NCBI GenBank assembly: GCA_002633005.1
Contig: NMRA01000730.1
Coordinates: forward strand, 126,001-170,161
Reading direction: 5' to 3'
Length of the DNA stretch: 44,161 bases
Origin: Phoronis australis
Lineage: Eukaryota > Phoronida > Phoronidae
Positions 13,101 through 25,200 of the stretch are shown here, one piece after another. The notes beneath the pieces are model-generated. The model ran no database searches. It was given only the letters and a program-made list of their open reading frames with translations, and had not been told where the DNA came from. Positions within the stretch are counted from its first letter, which is position 1. Every line of letters starts with the position of its first letter. The translations under genes were made by a program, and so were the position numbers.

Positions 13101-15462
13101 GGGAGCATGTAATGAATAATTCTTCAGTTATTTGCCTTGTAAAGCAGAATAAATACCATGTTTTCTGGAACGACTCCGTATTTTAAACGTGGCTCAATGC
13201 CTTTCAAACATTGCTGAATATATGACCCAGAACTTCTCAATCATGGTGCAGTGTCATGTTTGGATAGACGCAGGGAGAGTCTTTGCAAAGTTGACGGACT
13301 TTGTTACGTTCTAGGGGGATATTCAGTACAGCCTTGTTGGTTTGATTTGGCGTCTGTTGTTGATATCAATCATCTGAACTCACAAGCAGAATTGATTAGC
13401 ACAGCTCCATCTCCTCTGGCTTCTGGGGTCAGCTAGTCTGGAGCACCTGGTGACCCCTGTATTGAACAGGGGCGAATTAACTCCCTGTCGTCAGCAGGCC
13501 TGGTGTCATTGTTTTACACCTGTCTGGCATGGTCGATAGGTATTGATTAAAAGGGCACACCTGAGGACAATTATAGATTAGTTCAGGTGTATAGGGCAAT
13601 TGGCCGTCTTGTTGAATTGAAGACTTGGTTGTAGTGAAGGGATGTGTGCATTGTCCAAGTGAAAACATCACAGTTCAACACAAGCCGATGGTCTTCAGAG
13701 GTTTGTTTGCTGTAAATTCTCATCAATTTAAGACAGGCTGTGGTACACGTGTCAGATTTAGTTTTCTCTGTTTCTTGTAAGTGATAAGTAATGATGAGCT
13801 AAAAATGCTTTGCCATGTTCATATTCAGTTGACGGACGATATTTGGCAAACTTCTGGGTATTTCGTAGCAATGTTGAAAGTCCTTGAAAAATGAAATGAG
13901 CAATTTTGGCGATTATTTGCGTCCACAGCTGGTGAGATTTTACCGTGTTTTACTTGTTTCTGTTTTCATAAATTTTTCTTCTTGTTAAAGAGAGTTTTCT
14001 AGGTAGGACACAATTCACATTGTAATGAGCCTGTTTTGCTGTATTTAAAGGTTGCATGTTATGTTTTCTTGTTAATATTGTGGATGCTATACACAACTTG
14101 TTTATTTATTTATTTATTATTGTGATATTTAAAATGAGGGTGGCCTCTTCAATGATAGCACTGCTTTCCAAGAGGGCCCTGGATTATGAACCTTTGTTCA
14201 TTGATGGGAGGTGTAATTACACCTGAAGCTGTGCACACTGCTCTAACAATCTACGTCATCGCCACAAACGACGGTGTTTCTTATTAAGGCCTTGTGGACA
14301 TTGACATTGCAAGACATGTTAACGAATGATATCAATTAAAACTCAATTCCAATCGATGTAAACAAGTTGAAACTGCAATTTCCTCGTTCGGTTCGGCTTT
14401 TTGGTTCAGGATCTCATTAGTACTGTGTTCGCGTGCGACATTTTGTAGATGTAATCCCATTATTTTTCCCCGTAAAATTTTAAACGGACTTTTATTGCAT
14501 TGGGACACGAATTCCACCAGATTTGCCTGGATTAATTTTCCGATGAAATTTTAATAGTAGCAGGGCGTCTATGCCTGAAAATTGAAAACGGGGCAATTTG
14601 GCGCTAAAATTTTTTGAATTTAGTGAAATCTTTGCTGTGGTTCACACTCTTTTCTGTTTTGCTACAAGGCTGCCTAACAAGTGTACGTTTTACTTGATTC
14701 CTGGAATGTCTCGGCTGTCAGGTTATTTTTGCGTGTTCTTGGTTGCTTTTCGTTCATTATGATTTGTTAAATCCAACTTTACAGTTCACTATGAGCACCG
14801 ATTCAGAAATTTACGCTGTGAAAGGTGAAGAGTAGTAATTTGGACAGTCTCTAAACTTTGGGATAGTCTTTAAACGTTGCGACAGTCTCTAAACTTTTGG
14901 ACAGTCTCTAAACTTTGGGAAAGTCGGGACAGTATTTTGGCTTTGTGACAGTCTCTAGACTTTTGGACACTAAAAGTCAAGCTGACATAAAATATTTCTT
15001 GACTGAAGATTCAGACATGGGCGATTTTGATATTCAGCATATTTCTCATATATCTGGCACTGTGTTTTGTTTCCGGACGTAAAATCTGAAAATAGACTTG
15101 ACACTAAAAAGAGCACCTGTAGTGTGCAACATTGAGGTGAATGATCGCTTATCTTTGATTGTAATTCTTGAATTTGTGACGACCAATTTTGCCTATTACT
15201 AAAGTTTGGTACCTACTGCAACCTTGATCAAAATAAATAAATAAATAAAAATTTTCACTGTTCCAAACTGGAAAATGCTTGCCATGCGCATAGTGTGTCC
15301 CAGTAATGTGCATTTGAGTATCTACCATCTTCCGAGTTATTTTGTTGGTGAAACTGCGGCACAGTGTGCAGCAGGCTTTTAATGAGACGAAAACTGTACA
15401 TTTGACTGCCATGCAATCCATGGTTTAATATGGAGTTGCACTGTGACTGTAATGCCTCTGTC

Positions 15463-15496
<34 letters not shown>

Positions 15497-18400
15497 TGAT
15501 GTGAAGATGCGGAAGATACAACACGACTTGTTGATTCCGAGTGACCGACAAATCTGAATGATATTTCTTTTTTGTTTCTATGTCATAGGTAACGGTCTAA
15601 CAAACGATTTGTTCTGTGGAAGCAACCTTGTGTATGGATGGCATGTTATTGCCTTTAGCCTTTCATTTATTTGCACTCCGTAACTCTCTGCTGGAGTTAG
15701 ATGATGAATTGAGGGCTTGTACTACTAGAGTTCTAGGCCCGAGTTTGACATGCTGTGATCTTATCTTGAGTAGTGCTGGAAACTGGTTCTTGGGTTCGTG
15801 GGGATATTTGGGTCATCTTAATTTTGGGGTATTCGGTGAAACTGAGCTTTGAAGAATGAAAAGTTGGTTGACCTAATGTATTGTTTGGTTTAATTCTGCG
15901 AGTTAAATTTGTCAGTAAGGAGAATGTTGTTTGTTAGATTGATCCTGTTGACTTTCTTAAGAAATGACAATATTTTTGTATTTCAGTCACGAAAATGAGA
16001 ATCAGACATAAAAAAATGGATGATTGATTGCACTCTGGTATAGGCGTGGCTCTTGTTCTTCTCATCATCAGTTTTCGTTTTTAAATTCACTGTCATTCCT
16101 TCTGTTGCAGCATTGCCGAGACGTCATCGACTGGTGGAGGCTCACATCTTACGGCCCATACTCTGCGGACACTGTAAGTACTTCTGTACCCGATTGCATG
16201 AAGCAGTCCCAAAGTAGGTCTCCACTAAGTTCCCGAAATCTTTTGTGTATTTGTTTCGCTCTATGCTCTCAGACCTGGTATTTTTCTATAATTTTGTCTT
16301 TATTATATGTGCGTTTTGACTAATGACATTTTCTAATAACATAACTGAAAACTGAGCCCTTAATTCGATTAAAATAATTAGGTACTGAGTCCTTAGTCCT
16401 TAAGGGCATTGCATAAAAAGATCCCTACTTATTCACAGTAATATTGAGAATTCACCGTAGAGTTTACTTTTGGTTTTGAATCTAAGTCAAAAATTGATTT
16501 TGCAATGAGACTCAAACAGCATAAGAAAGGACAATCCGTGTTTTCACAAGCCCACAAATGCGCAGTTATTTACGGAACATACCGTAATCGTTCGGGTTAA
16601 CGCCCTGGGCGGTTAAATTGTCAAACTCAAAAAATCGGGGGTGGGCGGTTAACCAGACATGGGCGCTTAAACGTGAAATTTCAAGAAATCCAGGGTGGGC
16701 GGTTAACCGAACATGGGCGCTTATTACGACAGGCAACCGCCTTGGGCGGTTAATCTTACCTCGTACTCGGAACGCGTAGTACTTTTCAAAGAGCGTTATC
16801 GTCACGTCGCCACCTGACGAGAAAAATGTCATAACAGCGGATGATCCCAAAAAAAATTCTCTTGCCCTCAAATTAGTTCTTCACTATTAAATTAACAGAA
16901 TTACTGAGTAATAGCCCCGTGGCGTCCTGCGGTCTTGTTACTTTGCCCTCTAGAGCGCAGACGACATGTGACCACGCAGCCTCTACTTGGATTGCAACTA
17001 TTTTAAGATGTGACCTTGTTAAAGTGCGCGCGTGCAAGCTTCACGTGTTGCAGAGATCACAGCAGACATCAAATTTATGGTTGCAGTCTCGTACTGAGCT
17101 GCCAAGTTCATAGTCTGAGAGCAGTTTTAAAATGAGTTGTAATAAAAGTTTGAAAAACTTAATTCAGATGTTTTTTGTGTTTAGGATGTTTATAGTCGAC
17201 ACTCTGTGACTCAATGACATTTTCAGCGTATGGTTCTGCGGCTAGCTGTTTTATCTCGACCGCCCGGCATTGCTCACTTGCCGTTGCGCCAAACATGCTC
17301 GGCAAAGAATTAGGCCTAAGACAAGAATCGGTGTTAAGCGGCCGTGAGCTACTCGTCAATCAAGAATAAAATTTCGAGCCACGACATAAATATGTGATAA
17401 AACGCCACAAAACAGCGATGTTTCAATTCATTCTTAAACAATCGCCTTACCAAACTTCGTGGTGGAAAAACATTTATTTTTCATGCAAGATGTCCAGATT
17501 ATCCTATTTATATCACTTGCAATAGGCCTATCGCACTGCGGCACTGTTCGGTCTCGCTGTTAGCAAGCAATGTCTCAGTCGGCTGACAGTCGTGACTTGG
17601 AAATGCCGTCAAGTAATAAAACGGCCTCTTCCAATATGCATCTCGTTTTTTATGGCCAAAGATAGCGGCGGGAATCAGCACGCACGTAGGGCCTACGAGT
17701 GAGCACCTGTCAATCACATGTTGGTGTCAAGGTAACATGCACTGCAAAGTGTGGGAACTTGCGCACGTGCACCAAAATGACTACAAAGTCACACATCAAA
17801 AGAGAATAGCCCTAAGTAACAAAAACGGGCGTGACTATGTACTTTTAAGCTGTTGTTACGAAAGACCCAGTTCTTTACGATATTCCTCCGTTGCCAATGT
17901 TCCCCAAAACTGCGATGTCAAGTCTATTCCGATATTTCCCGCTCGATGCTCCCTAAGCCCATGCCCGTAGCTAGCTGTGTGCATCTCCCACCCACTATCG
18001 CCAATTTTCAGTCAGTCTACGTCGTAGATATTTCAGACTCGAATGGTAAGAAACTGGCCAATGTATAAACAAAATTATTCTGGATGGCAAAAAGGGGATG
18101 TGGAAACGATATTTCACAGTCACGCTTATACGTGGGGGCTGACGCAAGAAAAAATAAAGAACAGCCAGCGACAATAGTTAAATCTGGTAACGCCAGTTTG
18201 ACTGAGATGCAATAAGCAAAAAACAAAATTTGACTAGCTGTTTTTTATTACTTCAAGATCATACACAAACAAACATTATTGCCAACCTTTGAATTCAGAA
18301 ATCGATAGGCAGCAACGAAATCGGTAACCCAGTAAGGCACTTGTACTGTCCCTTCGGTCGCCACACGTCCTCTACAACCCGGCAGTTACATTCATCAAAA

Positions 18401-19191
18401 TGAGAATTTGAAATCTTTCCGTGAGTTGTGAGATTTCTTCAAAATACGAGAGCTTCCCACCTTAAGAGAATTTGGAGGGTTGGCAAAACCATTGTCACAT
18501 TTGTCTGGCCTGATTTTTTCGAATATATATTTTATCTAGTGCACTGCAGACCGAAACTCAGTGCGGCAGACAAAGTCGCTGAAAGCGGAGGTTTTGACGC
18601 CGGCGCCGTTCTTAAACTTTGTAAACATGGGAAGAAAATAAAGTGACAAAAACGTTAAAGTATTATATTTTGAAGTGAGTCCATGACCCAAGACAAGAAC
18701 TCCTTACTTGTATTGTAATTCACATTGCTAAACCACCGTCTTGAAGGCCCGGCGTTGTTACGCTCATTGTGATCATCGATCTTTTTGTAAAAGTCGGGGA
18801 ATCACCGTTTCCTTAGCACTGGGCGCTAAATCTTCATTCTTTAAAAGTCCGGGATGGGCGCTTAACCGAGAGGTGGGCGCTTAACTGGAAATCTTCAAAA
18901 ATCGTAGGGGGGCGCTTAACTGAGCAGTGGGCGGTTAAATCGAAAATCCACCTAAAGTAGGGGGTAGGCGGTTAACTGAGCATGGGCGTTAACCCGAACG
19001 ATTACGGTAGTTCAGTCCCTATTTGGGATTGTTTCATGCAACCGGTCACAGTACTCTGCTTCTTTATTCTTTCACACCTTAACGCTCTGGCTTGACTGAA
19101 ATTAATATAATATAATAATAACAATAACAATAACAATAATAATAATAGTAATAACAATAATAATAATAACAATAATAATAGTAACAACAAC

Positions 19192-19225
<34 letters not shown>

Positions 19226-22200
19226 GTAATAACAATAATAATAATAGTAATAACAATAATAGTAATAAGAATAATAATAATAACAATAATAATAATAATA
19301 ATAATAATAACAATAATAATAATAATAACAATAATAATAATAATAACAATAATAATAACAACAACAATAATAACAACAACAATAATAACAATAACAATAA
19401 TAACAACAATAATAATAACAACAATAATAATAACAACAATAACAATAATAGTAATAACAATAATAGTAATAACAATAATAATAATAATAATAACAATAAT
19501 AATAATAACAATAATAATAACAACAATAATAATAATAACAATAATAATAATAATAATAAAATTTCACATCTTATTTCAGTTATGTGCGTAGAGATATAAA
19601 CAGCCGCTGTTTTTCCAGGCGGTTGTAAAAACCGATAGGATTAGGGTTCTGTGTGAACCAAAACATGATTCCCAAGGATAGTGTTTGATACGTTAAGCAT
19701 TGCCATGTTTCACGCTTGAGCAGGCTGTATAAAGCTGTGCAGTGTTGTTGCAGAAAATCTGGTATTACACTTGAATAATTTGTTATTTAAAACTGTAAAG
19801 GGAACATGTGTTCATATTTTTTTCTTGGATTTCTGTCTTAGTAAATTAGCTGCGTATCAATCTGTTTCAGTTTGTGATTTCTGAGAATGTGTGATGCAAT
19901 CGTTCAAGGTGAACGGCAATTTCTCATTTGGCTTTTTGATGTCTGTTGGCATCAATGTGCCTTGTGAGGATTCTTCATCTATTTACTGCACATCCTGTCT
20001 GGAGTGTGGAGTTTAATTACGCGGACATTTTCAAAAAGGAAAATTTAAGACAAAGCTATTTCGTTGTTAGCGTTATTTGTACTGAACAACTGCCGTTGAA
20101 CAATCGATATTAAAGTTTATATATACTACATGTTTCTAGCGACATAGTCAGTGAAAATTAATGACTTTGGGAAATTTTTTTGTGTGAAATGACTGAAGAA
20201 TTACTATACGTGCAAATTCAGTTATCACAAGTGTTTCATTTTATTCGCTGATGACTACAAGTAATTGTTATTGATTGCCGTAAAGGACATCGCAGGCATA
20301 ATTGAGTCACCTGTTTTGAAAGAGACAAAGGCGTAAGCTAAAAAATCGCAGATTTTTCAAGTCTGTACTGTTGTGCTTTTTGTGAAAATGTTGGTAAAAA
20401 TTTTAAAGGTACTCTTAATAAAGGACAAAAGAGGCTCTGCCAAAAAGTGTTTTGTGCATTTTTGAAAGCGTTGGTTATTACCAAGAACTTACCATGTAAA
20501 AACCCGATTACCATCTGTTACAGATTTACGTGTATTTTTTGTACTTTTAGCGTCTAAAAATCGCTGTCTGCACAGTTTAAAAATAATGTTAATGATTCTG
20601 AGCATTTATTTCTGTAAATATCTTAAAGATAATCAGCTTTTCAATGTGCCAGATTGGCAGTGATCAAGGCAGAAAACTTAAGCAAATGACAACAATAGCC
20701 GAGAACTGACAAGTTCTGTTCAACAAAGCGTCTTTTTGGTGCCAGTGCATACCAGACTTTCCTTTTTGCAATTGGTGTATTAATGTTAATTTGACTAACC
20801 AATGAAAAACGCCCTTACTTTGCACTGTTGGCTATCATCTGCTTAGGAAGTCAGTAGTCTAGAGCAGACTTTCAGAGATTAAGTTTGGCATGAAGTTAGA
20901 TTGTACTAAGAAAACGGGCAAGGAATAAACAGCATTTGGACATGCAGATGTCTGTTGTGTGAACCTAGGCTGTGTCAACGTGGATCAGGAATTAAATGAG
21001 ATATCATGATTTGCTCTCTTATCTGTCATGATCAGTTGGAGAGAAATCGAAAGCTATTCACGAAACATGGATGCGATGATCTGATTTTTTAATGTAGCTT
21101 CCCGAAAACGTTTTCAAACTGAACTTCGTTGTTTTGTGTTTGGTTCTGTTTGTGTGTGGTTCAGTTTGTGTGGGGTTCTGTTTGTGTATGGTTCAGTTTG
21201 TGTGTGGTTCTGTTTGTGTGGTTTCTTTTTGTGTGTGGTTCAGTTTGTGTGTGGTTCTGTTTGTGTGTGGTTCTGTTTGTGTGTGGTTCTGTTTGTGTGT
21301 GGTTCTGTTTGTGTGTGGTTCAGTTTGTGCGTCGTTCTGTTTGTGTGTGGTTCTGTTTGTGTGTGATTCTGTGTGGTGCTGCTTGATGTTAGACCACACT
21401 TAGTACATGGAATGTTGTAGTGATTGAAATGAAGGCAGTAGTTCATTATCAGAACTTGTAGGCAGTCTCAATGTATGCCTGCAGATACCCTTTCATTTTC
21501 CATTTGGCCAAGTTGCCAGTTGCTTTCAAAATCTCATATCCAGTTGGAAGGATATTGTACAACCTAATCAATATCAGCATGTGAGGTGTATTATTGGTCG
21601 TTAAGCACTCTGAAGTCTACCGATTGTTGATCGCCATGGTTTCTACAGTTCACAACTTGCTGTATAGGTAGCAGCACATCTCAATCCATGGGGGAGGTAT
21701 TCGTAGGCCAACACTGGCTCATTGTCTTACTTAAATCCAGTCAGATTATCTCTATATGTAACCAAATGGGGCACTTGCAAATGAAAAAGCACAACTTTAT
21801 CTTACAATAATGGGAATCAAAAGCAATGCCAAGCTTCAATTTATGCTTCTTCCAAATTGATATGTCACGGTGCATAGGTTCCCCTCCCGTCGTCTTCTTT
21901 TGTTTTTTGGTATGATAGGATGATTACGCGTATATATTATTTAGCGTGAATGTGCAGAGTGGCTGGCTTAACTTTTAGATGTGTCATTATGTGATCTAAT
22001 ACCTGCGCTGCTTTAATCACAGTTCACGACCATCCATGCAGTATGACTTGTTAATGAGCAATTAACCGTTTTTCCAGTGAGCGGCCAGGCGAAATCACCT
22101 GTGCTTATTTTTTGTAATCCTTGGTTAGTACCTTTCAGTAGTCTAGATTAGGATAGTATTGAAAAACACGTTACTGTGTCTGCTAAAACCATATCCAGAA

Positions 22201-25200
22201 CACTTATTTATGTTGAACGTTTTTTGATTTTTAACTTTTGTGGTCGTTAATGAATTGATTTTCGTGGTGTAAATTGATCCTAAAAGTTATCTGGAATAGA
22301 CTTTTTTAGCCAAGGCAGTGAAGTTGATCATGATAATTAGCAGTTGAACCAATCTATGCTATGAAATTAGAACTGTGTTAGTTGAATTTTAGACAAATTG
22401 AGTTGAGGAAATCCAATAATTTCCCGACTTGGACTGGTGTTGACTGCAGTGTCAATCAATTGATGTCATGTACGGTATGTGGGCATACTTGGCTCTAGTA
22501 ATAGGCAAGTATGACCATATATGAAACATGCAAGCAGAAACCGAGGGTAGACTTTCTGAAATGGTATTTGAGTGAAGCTTGACTTGTCCGAGCTGCAAAA
22601 CGTAGACTGTGACGTGTATTTAACAAAAATGAAAACTTGTTCGTGAAACCAGGACATACAGACAAGTAAAAGCACATATGCAAGAGACAGCCAGTTCAAA
22701 TTATTAGTGATGAATAGATGCATATGACTGACCTATATGCAAAGTGTTAAAACATTTTTTATGGGGAAAATGTGTTATTTTGGATTTAGGTAAAATTCTT
22801 CAGTTTGGTGTACAATAGTGCAGAAATCTTACTTTGTCGAAATTCTCTGCTGAAAGTAACTCGAGGAAAGTTTACTTTGCTTTTAGCTTGGTTTTTATGG
22901 CATAGTTATTACTGATCAGCATTTGGTAAAAGTGCATCTGCAACAATGTGGTAATCCTCTGAAAAATAGAAATATGGCAATTTTAGCAATTATTTGTGTC
23001 CCAATTGAAAAGCTTTTACCGTAGACACGCTTAATCACAGGTGCAGTATATGTGCATACATGTACTTTACTGTACTAGTGATCATTATGTGAGACCCACT
23101 GTTCCCTGTGTTTGAGTTCAGGGTCAAGGTCCTGCAGTCATGTTAGTGCAGTTGACTTTAACATCATCATGAAAGTGGCTGATTTAGGGTATGTGGAACT
23201 GTAGAAAAATGTCTAAATTTGGCTACCCCCACAACGCCATATCTCAGAGATGGCTGATCGGATTCAGTGCTCTTGCACAGATCCCCAAAATGCGACTAGG
23301 GATTGTTTTTAAAATATTCCAGATTTTTATGAGCAGCTATTAAAAATAGTCCCGTACTTTGGATCTTCATAAAAAATCAAAAAGTGCATAAAAGGAAAGT
23401 TAAATGATAATTTAGAGAGCTGTAACGGTGTTCTTGAGGTTTCATCTTTAGCACAGTCGATAAGGTCGTGTGCTACCTTAACCATGGAGCGCATGGTGTC
23501 AAAATTTCCCTTGCCATGTACCGTAAATACAGTAGATGGTTTCTATCATTATTAAAAGGACAGGGAGATCACCTGCAGTTCATACGATGGAGCCAATCTT
23601 GGACGGGTAGGACAGCCCCGTTCAAAGCTGTGACTTTTTGACATTGTTACTTGCCAGAATGGATTTCATTTTCTATTGCCACAGGGAAAGCTTGATACAT
23701 TACGCACTCCCCCTGTAATTGCCCAAGGTGTTTAGATAGGGAATCCCAGAATCACGGGGTGGGCAGTTAATTGAGCCAGGGGTTTCAAATGAAATTTAAG
23801 AAAAAATAATGGGCTTTGCATTGTACTGAGTGGGGGGGGGGCTTAATTAGGGCCTGGTTTGAGCCAGGGCATGTAGGTGCTTCTCTTCTCTGCAGGAGGC
23901 GCCACCTTCAGTAACAATAAACGGCTAATTGAACATGGTGGGTCAGTTTTTGTGGAATTCTTAAATTTGGTGATTAAAAGTAAAGTGCTATAAACCTTCA
24001 GCACACAAAACACATTAGATTGAAAGGTATTCAGCTAAGACTATCAGAGCATGAATCTGAGATTTATAATGGCCATTACCTGTATGATGGACTATTACAT
24101 TGAGAGACTGTGCAGGGAGACTGCATGGGAAGGCCATAAACCAGTGCTGTAAACAACCTGTATTCTTTGGTCAGCTGCCCATAATGTAATAATCAAATTC
24201 ACATCACAGCAAACTTGTTTGATGTTCTTAGTAGTTTGGTCCACTTTCCACTTCCTCATTGTTACCTGTGACCTCCCTGTTTGTCTTTGACCTGTAGACG
24301 ACCTTTGGTGTTCTATCAAAGGTGACCCAATCCATTTGGCCTAAACATAGCTGTCAATAACCTAGCCCCTGTTAAACCTCATTGAACTGTCAGTTGGTTA
24401 GGTTCCCATTTCTTGAAGCTCCACCTTCATGGCAATGTTATCACTGAGTACACATAGACACAGTGGCCATAAAATAACCCCACTGTTTGTTCTGGCATTC
24501 CTTCAGAGCCTAGGGCTGATCCTGATGGAGAACAACTTGCCCCTGTTCAGCCGAGCATCCATTGCTGCACACCCTACACCGTGTGAAAAATGTGGCGGAA
24601 AAATAATTAGACACCTCTGTGTACGTAACTAAGCGCGCACGTGGAATTTACTTCTGCCTTGTCTGCAGGTTTGCGTTTACAATACGACTTGCGCTGGGGA
24701 GGGGCGGGGGCAAGTTACCCTAGCACTTGTTTCCCTACCTCGATGTGTGGGGTCAATTTTTCACTTGGATGTCGCTTGCAAATAGTGCTCACATTACTGC
24801 AAAACCTAGTGACAACTTGTTCCGGAATTAAATCGCAATGTGAACGGCACTTAGGGACTGTTGAGCACTGCTGTTGGTTAGGCCAGATATAACTTATCAG
24901 TCAGGGTTGGCGAGGTGACTTAAAGTTAATCTAGGTCTTTACTACCTGACAAATTTTGATAAGGTTAACCTGAAGCAAAAACATGTATTTAATTGCTTTT
25001 CATATCTGCAGATGGCAATTTCCTTTTGGATTTGGAAAGATTTTGTCAATTACCAGATGGTCTCTTGAACGGTCAACTGAGTTCTCACTCCTTCAAATTG
25101 GCTTGTAGACTTCAGGCGGCGTGAGTCAATTCACCCGTACTCGGGTTTTTCTAAAATGAACCCTGTTGTTGTATGCCTTATTTTAATTGAAGGCAAAGAA

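Larger units (their letters stand above)
4164..16110 (+). other. Intron 1 (11.9 kb)
   Basis: GT-AG intron, phase 1. It holds a foldback element, a LINE remnant on the - strand, a repeat-family-A copy with a 19 bp minisatellite and an ATT microsatellite. Stretches not listed separately (4164-6930, 7441-8240, 8813-13880) contain only AT-rich unique or decayed repeat sequence with no recognisable coding exon. Confidence 0.85.

Noticed and set aside
16566-16871. 101-codon - strand frame across the left end of the TIR element as a transposase fragment
   Set aside because: It reads through the TIR and subterminal repeats, and shows no DDE or DNA-binding motif.
19002-19567. Poly-leucine and Tyr/Cys-rich reading frames of over 160 codons on the - strand
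   Set aside because: They are translations of the AAT/AAC microsatellite.
21129-21446. Several overlapping open frames with CVWFSLCVVLF or HTNRTTHKQN repeats on both strands
   Set aside because: All arise from the 16 bp minisatellite; no start context or unique sequence.
24429-24892. Two consecutive + strand frames of 67 and 83 codons
   Set aside because: No splice-site fit, no recognised domain, and composition like the surrounding intron.
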